From: Glandiceps talaboti
Taxonomy: Eukaryota > Hemichordata > Enteropneusta > Spengelidae
DNA length: 64,000 nt
Direction of reading: 5' to 3'
NCBI RefSeq assembly: GCF_964340395.1
Contig: NC_135567.1
Span: forward strand, 3,503,609 to 3,567,608
Within the stretch, counting starts at the first letter, position 1; every line of letters starts with the position of its first letter. This document shows positions 24,360 to 36,480 of the stretch, piece by piece. Under the pieces are notes generated by a model, which had not been told where the DNA came from, ran no database searches, and was given only the letters and a program-made list of their open reading frames with translations. Made by a program: the position numbers and the translations under genes.

Positions 24360-25830
24360 AGTTTTCTTGCACAAAAATCTTGGTACAAGAATAAAATTCT
24401 TACTTATGCTTGTCAACCCATGCATTCTTAATACAAGAATTGAATTCTTGAGTTTTCTTGCTCAGCAATTCTTCTCACAAGAATTAAATTCTTACTTTTT
24501 CTTGTCAACCCATGCATTCTTGTTACAAGAATTGAGTTCTTGAGTTTTCTTGCCCAAGAATTCTTGGTACGAGAATGAAATTCTTACTTTTTCTTGTCAA
24601 CCCATGCATTCTTGAAACAAGAATTGAATTCTTAATTTTCTTGCCCAAGAATTCTTGGTACGAGAATGAAATTCTTACTTTTTCTTGTCAACCCATGCAT
24701 TCTTGTTACAAGAATTGAGTTCTTGAGTTTTCTTGAGCAAGAATTCTTGGTACAAGAATGAAATTCTTACTTTTTCTTGTCAACCCATGCATTCTTGTTA
24801 CAAGAATCGAATTCTTGAGTTTTCTTGAGCAAGAATTCTTGGTACAAGAATGAAATTCTTACTTTTTCTTGTCAACCCATGCATTCTTGAAACAAGAATT
24901 GAGTTCTTGAGTTTTCTTGAGCAAGAATTCTTGGTACAAGAATGAAATTCTTACTTTTTCTTGTCAACCCATGCATTCTTGAAACAAGAATTGAGTTCTT
25001 GAGTTTTCTTGAGCAAGAATTCTTGGTACAAGAATGAAATTCTTACTTTTTCTTGTCAACCCATGCATTCTTGTTACAAGAATTGAATTCTTGAGTTTTC
25101 TTGAGCAAGAATTCTTGGTACAAGAATGAAATTCTTACTTTTTCTTGTCAACCCATGCATTCTTGATACAAGAATTGAATTCTTGAGTTATCTTGCCCAA
25201 GAATTCTTGGCACAAGAATGAGATTCTTACTTTTTCTTGTCAACCCATGCATTCTTGTTACAAGAATTGAATTCTTGAGTTTTCTTGCCCAAGAATTCTT
25301 GGCACAAGAATGAGATTCTTACTTTTTCTTGTCAACCCATGCATTCTTGAAACAAGAATTGAATTCTTGAGTTTTCTTGAGCAAGAATTCTTGGCACAAG
25401 AATGAGATTCTTATTTTTCTTGTCAACCCATGCATTCTTGTTACAAGAATTGAATTCTTGAGTTTTCTTGAGCAAGAATTCTTGGTACAAGAATGAAATT
25501 CTTACTTTTTCTTGTCAACCCATGCATTCTTGTTACAAGAATTGAATTCTTGAGTTTTCTTGAGCAAGAATTCTTGGTACAAGAATGAGATTCTTACTTT
25601 TTCTTGTCAACCCATGCATTCTTGATACAAGAAATGAATTCTTGGGGTTTCGTGCCCAACAATTCTTGGTACAAGAATGAAATTCTTACTCTTTCTTGTC
25701 TATCCATGAATTCTTGGGGTTTCTTGCCCAACAATACTTGGTACAAGAATGAAATTCTTACTTTTTCTTGTTCAGCCATGCATTTTTGAGTTTTCTTGCC
25801 CAACAATTCTTGGTACAAGTATGAGATTGT
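24360..25830. repeat. 92 bp tandem array, left subterminal region of the CACTA element
   Basis: About 16 copies of a unit close to 92 bp. Each contains several CAAGAATTCTTG-type palindromes and the marker word CAACCCATGCATTCTTG. Copies differ mainly at GTTACAAG/GAAACAAG/GATACAAG and at AGCAAG/CCCAAG positions. The right-hand copies (after 25610) are shorter and more divergent. Open frames seen across it are by-products of the repeat. Confidence 0.85.
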
Positions 25831-26789
25831 CAGTTAGACTCCATGCACAAACAAAAGGATATATCCCTTTTGTTAATAGTGTGTCTCCATTGGTCAAGCT
25901 TGTATATATGGCCATATATGGAAGTGTGTGGGCAGACCTGATGCTTTCTGGGATAGCATCAATTGGCTCCATTTTTGAATTCACAACTGCACACCACTCT
26001 TTGTTAGAAGATTGACAACATTGTCATTTTTGATCCTGCATCATACATCATAAGCTTGAAAAGATGGTTTAACCTTGACCGGTTTTAGAAAAAAGATTGT
26101 ACCCAGCCTAGAGAGTGGCTTCTGTTGTGTTCAGAGTCTATCAACAAGTTTAAAAATGAAGACGTTAAAGAAGCAATGTGGAGGGCATTCTTTGGTAAGT
26201 GCAATTATTTCACATTCTTCAGAATTTTGAATCTGTATAAATGTTATCATGGCCATTGTTACACTGGGCTTGAGGTTTAAAGTTTGACTCTCCTGCCAGA
26301 GAAAGGTCTTGCAATGTCATCAAATTTATCCTGTAAGCAATGTTTAGTACACTTCACTCAATATACTCAAAGTCTAACTAACACCATGTAAATAAACCTT
26401 ATGCAATCTTGAGCATGTGTACTTAGAAAAGGTGCAGATTAGCATATATTAGACTGACAGATCAGCCATTGTGGGTGTGGCCTGGCCTACATGTAGGTAC
26501 ATTTTACATTGCCATGAAACTTGCCTAGCTACATGTACATCTCCAGAAGTAACATCCTACATAGCCCAGTAACTTGTCTTGTTTTACTATCTCAAGAAGC
26601 TCTCAACACTTAGTACAAAGACAAGGTCATGGGCAACACTTAACAATAGATATAATTATTAAACTGTACTCGATTACTATGGGAGTCTTTGACAACTTTT
26701 GTGACAATTTCTTTCTTGTTCACTTTCCAGGTTGGTTACCATGACAGTGTAGCTCAAGCCTACCTCTTCCTTGTACAACTTGTGTCACC

Positions 26790-27232
26790 ATATTGTTGTA
26801 TGGCTGCGAGTCATGGATAATCTCTAAGGATATGGAGAATAAAATCAACTCCTTTGGCACATCATGTTACCGTATAATGTTAAACATCAAGAGGATTGAC
26901 AAAGTACCAAATGTTACTATCTACAATCTTACGGAGACTGTGCCCCTTGTCGAGAGAGCCAGGAATCGTCAACTGAAATTCCTTGGACATGTACTGCGCA
27001 TGCCTGATGGGGAGCCTGTCAAGGAGTATGCCTTGTATGTCCCAAAACATGGAAAGAGGAAACCTGGAAGGCAAAGAACCCTGTTCTCAAAATACATCCA
27101 CTATCTTCTGGGAGATGCAGATGGCATGCTGAATCATGGTCAACTGTCAGAAATGGCTCAAAACCGTTGTGGCTGGAGGAAACTTATGGTCGACTGCTGC
27201 ACAGCCGAAAGATGATGATGATGACCTCTTCC
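26790..27232 (+). pseudogene. LINE retrotransposon 3' end (reverse-transcriptase C-terminal region)
   Basis: An intact 140-codon frame at 26793-27215 matches the region after the polymerase core of non-LTR retrotransposons. It has LYGCESWIISKDMENKINSF at the start (family hallmark LYGCESW with a following K-x-x-N-x-F), then RNRQLKFLGHVLRMPDGEPV, then the basic GKRKPGRQRT motif and WRKLMVDCCTAER before the stop. In working elements this part follows the fingers-palm-thumb domain; the FADD catalytic box and endonuclease are missing, so it is a 5'-truncated dead copy, as expected from incomplete target-primed reverse transcription. A short GAT-repeat tail (about 27211-27224) directly follows the stop, as in RTE-like elements with simple-repeat tails. 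The copy sits inside the CACTA-ended element 24077-29949. Confidence 0.8.
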
Positions 27233-28489
27233 TCGAAGAACAGGTACTTTAGGACAAATTTACTAATCCACATGACATGAAGAACACATCGTATACTATA
27301 GGAAGAAGCTGAAGGAACTCCATAGATACATTGTACCTGACGAACGATGACAGCGAGTGGGAACAATTGTTGTTTAACTTTTTAATTTGATCCTCATTTT
27401 CCCAACTTGTAGTTTTTTCTGTGCAAAGAAATTCCTCCTGATAGAAAGATTTTATTCAAGTTAATTAGATCATGGGCATTGATGAGAAATGGACTGGAAA
27501 CAACAGCCAGGTAAAGCTATAAAGTTATGATGATTCTCTGTTGTCTGTCTGTCAGCCTTTTCTATTTCAACTTCTTCATCGACCTTTTTTTCAAAGTTAC
27601 GTTGTCACTTCTTTTCTGAAATCAGAAGTCAGATTACTTTGATATTTGGTGCACTGAGAATGGCTATTTTCTGCACAGGTCAATCAGGATATTTTGACTT
27701 CTTGTCCAAAGTCATTGGTCAGATTGCATTGACATTAATTGTGCACATCCCTATTTTTAGTGGATTTTTTGGATAAAAAGTAATGCACCCAATTGACGGG
27801 GAATAAATCAGTTCTACCATTTGTACACAATTGATTTCCTTTGATCTTTTGCTTGCTTTCCAGTCCATCTCTCTCCAATGTCTATGATTTGTTTGATTTT
27901 TAATCTTTTAAGTAAAAATTGAAATTCATTCAGGGGCAATTGAATATGAAGTTTCCCTATTGCAATTTAAGATTTCTGTTGCCATCTAAATTACACAAAG
28001 TGTGCATTTCTTGGGTAGGTACCCTGTTGCTGTTAACTGTCGTAAAATAGGCTATTAGCAAATTTTCTGGGGTTGTCTGTCAATGTCATACTTTTATCCT
28101 TGAGCTTGTGAAATCAGGGTCCATTAAGTTTTGGGGCAAGCCCAGTGGACTATTTCAATGGACTGAGGCCGTTTTAAGTTAGGCTAAATATCTTGTAATT
28201 AATATCCAGATTTCATTTCACTGTAACAAGATAAATGTATGATGGCATATGAAAGTATTTAAAGACGATAAAACTGGTTGAAGTGTTACATGACATTGAA
28301 ATGTTATATTTTTAGAAGAGTTCAAAAAATATTTAATGACAGTTTTATTGACTTACATGTATATTGCCATTATTTATGTAAATAAAAGTTTTAAAATTTA
28401 CAAGTTTTGTTTGGGGTAGATTTTTCATTAAAGGGGTCTGTATTTATGGAAATCATTTTTTCCATATAATGAGTACTTTTCCTTGAATA

Positions 28490-29770
28490 TTCTCCAGATA
28501 AGAATTCTTTTTCTTGCATATTCTTGAGACAAGAATTCTCTTTCTTGAATATTCTTAGGACAAGAATTCTCTTTCTTGAATATTCTTGGGCCAAGAATTC
28601 TGTTGCTTGAATATTCTTGAGGCAAGAATTCTTTTTCCTAAATATTCTTGAGACAAGAATTCTCTTTCTTGAATATTCTTGGGACAAGAATTCTTTTTCT
28701 TGAATATTCTTGGGACAAGAATTCTCTTTCTTGAATATTCTTGAGACAAGAATTCTTTTTCTTGAATATTCTTGAGACGAGAATTCTCTTTCTTGAATAT
28801 TCTTGGGACAAGAGTTCTATTTCTTGATTATTCTTAAGACAAGAATTCTTTTTCCTGAATATTCTTGGGGCAAGAATTCTTTTTCTTGAATATTCTTGAG
28901 ACAAGAATTCTCTTTCTTGAATATTCTTCGGACAAGAATTCTCTTTCTTGAATATTCTTGGGACAAGAATTCTTTTTCTTGAATATTCTTGGGACAAGAA
29001 TTCTCTTTCTTGAATATTCTTGGGACAAGCATTCTATTTCTTGAATATTCTTGGCACAAGAATTCTCTTCCTTGAATATTCTTGGGACAAGAATTCTATT
29101 TCTTGAATATTCTTGAGACAAGAATTCTATTTCCTTAATATTCTTGAGACAAGAATTCTCTTTCTTGAATATTCTTGGGGCAAGAATTCTTTTTCTTGAA
29201 TATTCTTGGGGCAAGAATTCTTTTTCTTGAATATTCTTGGGGCAAGAATTCTCTTTCTTGAATATTCTTGGGACAAGAATTCTCTTTCTTGAATATTCTT
29301 GGGACAAGAATTCTTTTTCTTGATAATTCTTGGGACAAGAATTCTATTTCTTGAAAATTCTTGGGACAAGAATTCTGTTTCTTGAATATTCTTGGGACAA
29401 GAATTCTCTTTCTTGAATATTCTTGGGACAAGAATTCTTTTTCTTGATAATTCTCAGGACAAGAATTCTCTTTCTTGAAAATTCTTGGGACAAGAATTCT
29501 CTTTCTTGAATATTCTTGGGACAAGATTCCCTTTTCTTGAATATTCTTTGGACAAGAATTCTTTTCCTTGAATGTTCTTGAGACAAGAACTTATTCTTGA
29601 GAATATTCTTGGGACAAGATTCCCTTTTCTTGAATATTCTTGGGACAAGAATTCTGTTTCTTGAATATTCTTGAGACAAGAACTTATTCTTGAGAATATT
29701 CTTGGGACAAGAATTCTCTTACTTGAATATTCTTGAGACAAGAATTATTTTTCTTGAATATTCTTGAAAC
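28490..29770. repeat. 31 bp tandem array, right subterminal region of the CACTA element
   Basis: About 41 copies of a 31 bp unit of the form AAGAATTCTCTTTCTTGAAT then ATTCTTGGGAC. Because 31 is not a multiple of three, the same protein-like string recurs in rotating frames every three units (93 bp). This explains the overlapping minus-strand open frames without any coding function. The core word is the same GAATTC palindrome used by the left array. Confidence 0.88.
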
Positions 29771-29981
29771 AAGTTCTTAGGACAAGATTTTTGGGTAAAC
29801 CTGGCATAAGAAAAAAATTCTTGATATAAGAATTTATCGGTTAGAATTTTCAAGAATTGCAATTCTTAACCTACTGATTCTTGTCTCAAGAATTTTTTTC
29901 TTGTGTGAAGAATTTTTTTCTTGTCTCAAGAATTTCATTTCTGGTAGTGTTGTTGTCACAGTTTACCCCTAAAGTTAACAC

Positions 29982-29983
29982 GC

Positions 29984-30024
<41 letters not shown>

Positions 30025-30091
30025 CAATTATACATACATACAATTACATACATACATACATACATAAATACATACATACATGTACATACAT

Positions 30092-30126
<35 letters not shown>

Positions 30127-30182
30127 TACATACATACATACATACATACATACATACATACATACATACATACATACATACA
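29982..30182. repeat. (CAGA)n, then (CATA)n and CA microsatellites
   Basis: CAGA at 29987-30024, CATA from 30033 and again to 30182, with a CA block at 30108-30125. It starts 33 bases outside the CACTA element's right end. Confidence 0.96.
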
Positions 30183-30709
30183 GTCAGACAGTCAGTCACA
30201 AGAAACATATAAACAATGATTATCTAGTTTTACGAGAGGTATTCTGTGTCAATATGATACTCTCCACTGCAACGACTATATTTGTATCTTAGCACATAAT
30301 GGTATGACAGTAACTACAAGTTGAAGAATGTAAGCTGATAATAATATGATAATAAGTTTATAATATTCATTACAAACACATTCACCAGATAAATACTTAT
30401 ATAAATAGCTAATGGGACAGGGGGGATGAAAATAGTTGTCAAGCAACTAATCTAGTCCAGCCCCGATAAATACATTTAACAATAAATATGATCTGGGCAC
30501 ATCCAATATGATACAATAAATCTGGGATCCCAAAACTTACAAATACATACAATGCACACAGCAAGAAAATAAATAGGTAAATATGTCCAATCTAAAGTAC
30601 AAAATTAACCGACTGTAAATATATTTTAAACTCTCATTTGAACTTTGACCTGCTGTGGATGGTCCTGATTTTTATTGGCATTCTATTCCATATTTTCGCA
30701 CCTGCGTAC

Positions 30710-30895
30710 TTTATGGTAAGGGACCGGTCAGTAACTCCAGCCGGGAGGGGGGGTGTCGGTGGATTTGTCCATTTTGCCGACAAAAAGGTCACTGACACCC
30801 CACCCACCCCCATTTGTAAAACCGAAAACAGGCTGAACCCCCCCCCCCCAATACTTAATTCTAAAACATGATGAACCCCCCCCCCCCCCCTTGTG
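30710..30895 (+). repeat. C/G-tract dispersed repeat of a second family, plus copy
   Basis: TAAGGGACCGGTCAGTAACT, CCAGCCGGGAGGGGGGGTG, then CCGACAAAAAGGTCACTGAC and C runs. It corresponds inversely to 44860-44990. The 77-codon frame crossing it is a by-product. Confidence 0.55.
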
Positions 30896-30964
30896 AATTA
30901 ATATGACAGGTATTTTTTGATCGTGTCGACTCGTGCAAATACTTTATATGATCCCGGATATATG

Positions 30965-31360
30965 CAATATATGTGATCATTTGGCTGTTGTTATGGGTGT
31001 GGTCTTGTTGCTAGGCACATTTGCATACATTTTTGAATGTTTATTCATTTGTCTTTCTATTCATGTTATCTTTGCAATATACGTGACTATTTGGCTGTTA
31101 CTATGAGTGTGGTCTTGTTGCTAGGCAATTTCACATACATTTTTTGGAATGTTTATTCATTTGTCTAAGAATCCCTGTTCTCTGTGAAATACACCGCCGT
31201 TTGGCTGTTGCTATGGGCGTGGTCATGATTGCTAGGGTATTTGCATACATTTTTTGAATGTTTACTCACTTGCCTACCAGATGATGTTGTTATTTGACCA
31301 AAATATACTGCCATTTGGTTGTTGCTAAATGCGTAATTCTGTATCTCAAACTTTTGTAAG
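30965..31360 (+). repeat. Helentron-like tandem core fragment
   Basis: Three to four copies of the GGCTGTTGCTATGGGCGTGG unit with TTGCATACATTTTTTGAATG and TTATTCATTTGTCT. No terminus is present. Confidence 0.65.
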
Positions 31361-31689
31361 TAATATATGTATCGGGAATGAAATATACACTGAGATTGAA
31401 TATACACCAAGCTTGAGTCAAATTTAGGATCCTAACTGTAATTTACATAGCCAAACAAGTAATGGTCAAATTAGTTAATCTCAAGTTTAAACAATCTCTA
31501 CTAACCAATCCTATATTTTCCTAATTGACCAATCAAATGAAGGTCAATATCAAATTCACCCCAATATGTATGGAATGTAGTAAAACCTATATAACCCTTA
31601 TTTCTGTGTGATCTGTAGGAGTTTTGTTAGATGTCAATAAAGTATGAATAGCTATCTTTCTAGTACTTGGTTATACAGCATCATTCCTT

Positions 31690-32990
31690 TTCTGAACCTG
31701 TTTCTAGACAATTACCTTACCCCATAGTAAGCTGACCCTGAATATGCCTTTGCTACAAAAATTATGACAAACTATATAATTTGCTATCTGATTTACTATC
31801 TGATGTCTGCAGTAGTTTATAGTTAATAGCAAAAAACTTATGTGTTTCGATAAAAGTGAAAAATTGAGGTGACCTTGTAATTAGCCTATGACTTTGACCT
31901 TGGATTGAAACGACCTTGTGATAAGAGATTTGCCTGTACTCTAAAACCTATATGTGGACACTTCCATCATATCTATAGCAATTCAGAACCATGAGATATT
32001 CAGTATTTACATATTTTGGTATAATCACAGATCTCGATACCAGCTGTCTTGGGAACAGAATTTTGTTACGAACGAAGCCAAAATACGCTTTTGCTACAAA
32101 AGACTATAATATAATTTGCTATTTGAGACCGATTTGCAGCCTTACACATTATGTCTTGGTGGTAGTTAGGGAAAACACCTGTGAATATTTTGATTAACAA
32201 AGTGAAAATATTGCAGTGTCCTTGTAATTAGACTATGACCTTGAGCTTAAATCAAAAAGATCATGTGATAAGTGTGTTGCCCGTCCCCTAAAACCTATAT
32301 ATAGACACTTGTGTCATATCTGCAGCACTTTCAGGACCCTGCGATAATACCTTCATATTTTGGTGATATTGATACCAGTTGTCTTGGTAACAGAAGTTTG
32401 TAATAAAAGCAGCTCAGCATATGCCTTTGTTGTATTTTTCCTGAAAGTTATACAATTTGTTATTTTCTGAACATTTTTCATCACTCTGTAAAGATCACGT
32501 CTGATGTTAGCGATAGAAAAGATTCCAACGGTATTCTAATAATTACAAAAAATTAAGATGACCTTGACATTGGATTGAGAGGATCATGTAATCAGTGAAT
32601 TGCTTGTCCCCAAAACCCTATATACAAACACTTACATTATATCAATAGCACTTTCAGATTAGTATATTAACACTTTGGTATAATTGGGGATATTGACAGC
32701 AGTTGTCTTGGTAACAGCTTTTTGTTACAAAACAACTTCATATATACTTTGTTTTCACATTTTTCGGAAAGATTTTATGTTTGGCTATTTTCTTGACTGT
32801 CTTACAGCTTTACCGGTCATATCTGATAGAAGTATACAGAAAAGTATCGATGAATGTTTCAATAAAAGTCCAACAAATTGAGTTGACCTTGAAATTTGAC
32901 TATGACCCTGAGCTTGAATCGAAAAGGTCATGTAATCATTGAGTTCCCTGTCCCCTAAAATATTTATACATAATTCCTCATTTGCACAGA
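31690..32990. repeat. degenerate tandem repeat of about 335 bp, four copies
   Basis: Recurring order in each copy: GACCTTG...TATGACC, a CATGTGATAAGTG-like word, CCTAAAACCTATATATAGAC, CATATCTATAGCACTTTCAG, and GTTGTCTTGGTAACAG. Copies start near 31870, 32217, 32560 and 32884. The repeats are old and heavily diverged. No gene. Confidence 0.6.
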
Positions 32991-32999
32991 TAAATAAAT

Positions 33000-34337
33000 G
33001 TGGATATCTAAGGGAGTGGTCAATTTGAGGGGGGGTGGGTTATTTCAGAATACTGTCATTACACTAAGGCAAGAATTATTTTCTTTTTGTCTATTATTCT
33101 TGGATGGAATTATTCATAACTTGAGGTTACATAAGAGGAGGGTCCAATATTTAGAAGGGGCCTCCACAGTGCTGGCACTGCAATATGGCAAGCATAGCTT
33201 TCTTTCTTTCTTTCTTTCTCTCTTTCAGTCTTCCTACTATTACTGGATGTAAACATTTCAGTACATAACGGAATAACACATTTTTTGGCAGTCATTACAC
33301 TATTGAAAGGATTCTTTTCTTGGATGGAAAGATTTATAACTTTAGATCACATAAGGGGAGTGTCAAATTTTAATGGGGGAGGGGGAGGGGGTAAGAGTAC
33401 TGACACTACAATATGGCAAGGATTAATTTCTTTCTTTTTTCTACTATTTATGGATTCGTGAAAGGCTTTCAAGTTTCATGCAATAAAAATCTTCTTAATC
33501 CAGCTAAGTGCACGAAATTATTGACATTGTTTGGCTTCAGAAAATGTAAAAACAAGACACAGCATCTCTGTCCTTTGGGATACTGATCATGTGTATTATA
33601 GTGATCTCATGACCAGAATTTTCACCATAATTTGAATGTCAGCCAAGATTACGTATAAGAGAACCGATCGTACATTTAAAATATTGACATTCAATATGCA
33701 CTATAAGTTATGACAATTTGATTTGTTTGTTGTATATTGTCACACAATTTCTAATGCACATGGCTCAGTCAACGACATCTGTCAATCAACGACGGTGATT
33801 TGTCAATAGCACATCTATGACAAAATCCAAGATACATATTCTGCCGACAAGATATCTCACATTATAGAATACATGTTACTGTACTTCTGTTTCACTTTTG
33901 TTCTTTATTGTTTAAAGTGGGCAATATCTTTTGGACAAAAACATTATTTTTAACTGGATCACAAGTGTGTTTTGTTTTCATTTCAATGTCTTACCATGAC
34001 ATGTTTTATTTTGTTTCATTTTTAGCTTAATGTAGTTTAAAGTTTTTCCTTAGATGTGGTATCACCTAATGCATAGACTAAATTTGCAACGACTTGTCAG
34101 ATATAACTATATAAATAATTTCATCGACTTGGGTAACACGTTTCACACAAAAAGTTGTAGTTTTCTATCAAAACTGATAATTGCAAACATTTTTAACGTT
34201 AGTGCCTGTTTAGCTATTGTTGTCAATATTCCATTGTAATCATCTTATCTTTATGTCAACCACTCTGCAATCAATGTTGTTTTGTAACTAAAATATTGTT
34301 TTATTATTAACTATGAGCTACTTATTGATACACTTAC
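33000..34337. other. no gene seen
   Basis: Intron of the ankyrin gene. Two related segments (33080-33240 and 33300-33450) share TTCTTGGATGGAA, ATAAGGGGAG/ATAAGAGGAG and AATATGGCAAG, an old tandem duplication of about 220 bp. Confidence 0.5.
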
Positions 34338-34430
34338 CAATGATTCATCTGCATAATTGACATCATAACCATTAGCCAAGTACAATTTCACCTTCTCTAT
34401 ATCTCCACTTATAACAGCATAAATGAGATC
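34338..34430 (-). CDS. ankyrin-repeat exon 4 (31 residues, L-type)
   Basis: A 93 bp minus-strand exon in phase 0, acceptor TATATTAG and donor GTAAGTG. It encodes DLIYAVISGDIEKVKLYL followed by ANGYDVNYADESL, the same L-type ankyrin variant as the exon at 55540. The AA dipeptide of helix 1 is changed to AV. The intron immediately upstream (34431-34490) matches the corresponding intron near 55630-55690. It is separated from the previous exon by about 16.2 kb and from the next by about 21.6 kb, both filled with repeats and transposon relics. Confidence 0.78.
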
Positions 34431-34534
34431 CTAATATAAAACAAACATATACAATGATTAGACTAATTTACACCAGTTTCACAAATAATGTCAACATTAC
34501 ATTAAAAATATGCTTACTGCAAACCCAGTGTTAA

Positions 34535-34889
34535 AGTGACCAAATTAATGAGGATTATGTATTTATTTTGAATTTTGAATTTATAAAACAACTTTACTGT
34601 TTTTTCTAATTGAAAAAAAATACTGTAAACTAATATCTACCAATTCCTTGTTTGTAACTCAGTAAATTGAAAATCATTAAAAATATGTCTAAAATGTTTG
34701 TTATTGTATGTACAATAACAAACTTTTTACACTTTATGCATCTTTTTGTAATCAAATGAGTTACAAACAAGGTTTTGGTATTTATAATATGTTATTTCAC
34801 ATTATTTGTTAAATTAGGAAAACACAGTAAAGTTGAATTATGAATTAAAAATCCAAAATAAATACCTAATTCTCATCCATATGGCCACT
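34535..34889. mobile_element. 355 bp foldback MITE with TTAA target duplication
   Basis: Ends AGTGACC and GGCCACT are flanked by TTAA at 34531-34534 and 34890-34893. The two halves are imperfect inverse copies for about 140 bases each, including TTGTTTGTAACTCA and its inverse and a TATTTATTTTGAATTTT stretch. No coding capacity. It lies just upstream of the ankyrin exon at 34338. Confidence 0.8.
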
Positions 34890-35811
34890 TTAATAATATT
34901 TTAATATTTCCTTTTAGACAACATTTAAATATATATATCAAAAATATACATAAGGTAGCTGTCTATTTTATCATTCACACAAATGATATTATGTAATATT
35001 ATATGATTAATATGTCATTTATATCAATCTATTTTAATTAATACCAATCTATATAAAACACACTTTTTTGTCACTTCAATTCAAACATATGATTATTGTA
35101 AAACACAGGTAGGGTTGATTTGAACAGTTTGATTTGAGATCAATATTATTTTGTCAAATCACAACAACCTGGAAAGACTTTACATAATTGTATGATACAA
35201 ATCATTAGATTAGCTTTGTAGATCAAATGATTTATAAAGGTTATAAGACACAAATAGTTCAAAGTTGTTTTAGCATTAAGTTTTCAATCTGTCAAAATCT
35301 AGTTAAAGCTGGCCACTAGGTGGCGGTATGATCAGCAGATTAGTCAGCTGTAACAATGAAAGTCATTCTGATGAGGATCATCAACAAGACAGATCAAAAG
35401 CTCAATGCTAAAAACATTTTGAACTGATTGTGCGTTATAACATTTGTAATTCATTCACAATGCTAAAACATGTAACATTAAAAAGCTATATTGATGATGG
35501 ACAACTGATATATACTCTGAAATTAGAATATTAACACATGTATCTGTGTTATGGTTTCTAAGAATTACTAGACTGTAAGATATGACATGACTTTCCGCCC
35601 TCACTGGCCTCTGATGTGTGAGGGCGCCCCATCATGGTGTACCTTACAGACTAAAGAATTACATGATTATACATATTTACAAAGTTTGAGGAAATTTAAA
35701 TCTGACCATGTCATCTGATACATTTAGATATTTACAAGATACGTTTTCATGTATGACGTCACTGTACTACACCTAGCCATTTCACAGCTACAGACTTTAT
35801 TGTTTCAGGGG

Positions 35812-36003
35812 TGAGGGATGTAGCTGCCTGCTGGGGGTGTAGCTGCCTGCAGGGGGGATGTAGCTGCCTGCTGGGGGTGTAGCTGCCTGCTGGGGCAGGG
35901 GGGTGTAGTTGCCTGGGGTGTAGCTGCCTGCTGGGGGGGGGAGGTTTGTAGCTGCCTGCTGGGGGGGGGGTTGTAGCTGCCTGCTGGGAGGGGGGAGTAG
36001 CTC
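35812..36003. repeat. G-rich minisatellite around GTAGCTGCCTGCTGGGGG
   Basis: About nine copies of GTAGCTGCCTGCTGGGGG with variable G-run length (4-9 G). The plus strand has many closely spaced G-runs and could form G-quadruplexes. Minus frames such as QQAATPPAGSY come from the repeat. Confidence 0.88.
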
Positions 36004-36129
36004 CCTCAATGGCAAGGCGCTGGGTAACCAAGACTACAGACTTTAAATGGATAGATGTACTTAAATAAATTAGTGACAATGGCATTATAGCACAAATCTA
36101 TAATAATCACATCCTCAAAGAGCTTTACA

Positions 36130-36400
36130 ATTATTACTCCATGGCACAGACCTATAGTGGCACAATGGCCCTTTACTTCCTCAACTCCCTGGGGAGCATA
36201 CACTCAGCCTCTATAAGTGCATGGGATTAAAGCATTCACATTTCAACATCTATTCTACCAGGTCCCCAATTAATACAGCTAGGTTAACCAAAGCGCAATT
36301 GTGGTTCAAATCTTACCCAAGAACTCTAGTCATTCAGAAACAAATGCCAGCAACGGGCTCAACCCTGCAACTTGCAGATTCCTAGCCAGCCACTCTAAAC
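36130..36400 (-). mobile_element. tRNA-derived SINE, minus orientation (duplication copy 1)
   Basis: The reverse complement matches the SINE at 3655-3925 along its length: head GAGTGGCTGGCTAGGAATCT, then GGGTTGAGCCC (decayed B box), body CTTGGGTAAGATTTGAACCA, and TAATTGGGGACCTGGTA, ending in the GGGGAGTTGAGGAAGTAAAG tail segment. Confidence 0.7.
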
Positions 36401-36480
36401 ATTCAACCATCATGACTCTACAACCTGCAACCTGCAGATTCCTAGCCAGCCACTCTAAACATTCAACCATCATGACAGCA
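36350..36480. repeat. 60 bp minisatellite, two copies
   Basis: Two copies of the unit ACCTGCAGATTCCTAGCCAG then CCACTCTAAACATTCAACCA then TCATGACTCTACAACCTGCA. The unit is the inverted tRNA-like head of the adjoining SINE. It has five copies in the sister duplicate at 37700. Confidence 0.88.

Larger units (their letters stand above)
24077..29949. mobile_element. CACTA (CMC/EnSpm-like) DNA transposon, non-autonomous
   Basis: The left end begins CACTACCAGAAAT and the right end is its exact inverse, ATTTCTGGTAGTG. The terminal inverted repeat extends to about 22 bases with one mismatch. CACTA...TAGTG termini define the CACTA group. Flanking triplets are TTT and TTG, a two-of-three match to the 3 bp target duplication of that group. 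Both subterminal regions consist of inverted copies of AAGAATTCTTG-like words, corresponding to the subterminal repeats expected in this group. Here they are expanded to long arrays (about 24360-25830 and 28490-29770). The core (25830-28480) holds a nested LINE fragment and a coding-like piece at 26048-26195 ending in a GGTAAG donor, but no recognisable transposase. Confidence 0.72.

Noticed and set aside
24360-25830. CRISPR-like array appearance (regular repeats with variable parts)
   Set aside because: Spacers are not unique; the whole 92 bp unit repeats, the context is an animal genome, and no cas genes exist. It is a transposon subterminal array.
28391-29741. SQEYSRKRILV-type repeat proteins on the minus strand
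   Set aside because: By-product of a 31 bp array read in rotating frames, with multiple overlapping frames of the same string.
24074-29952. Exact 3 bp target duplication for the CACTA element
   Set aside because: Flanks are TTT and TTG; only two of three bases match, so I report the boundary but not a proven duplication.
35759-36085. Proline/glutamine-rich minus frames
   Set aside because: Read-through of the G-rich GTAGCTGCCTG minisatellite; two frames overlap and neither has splice or start support.
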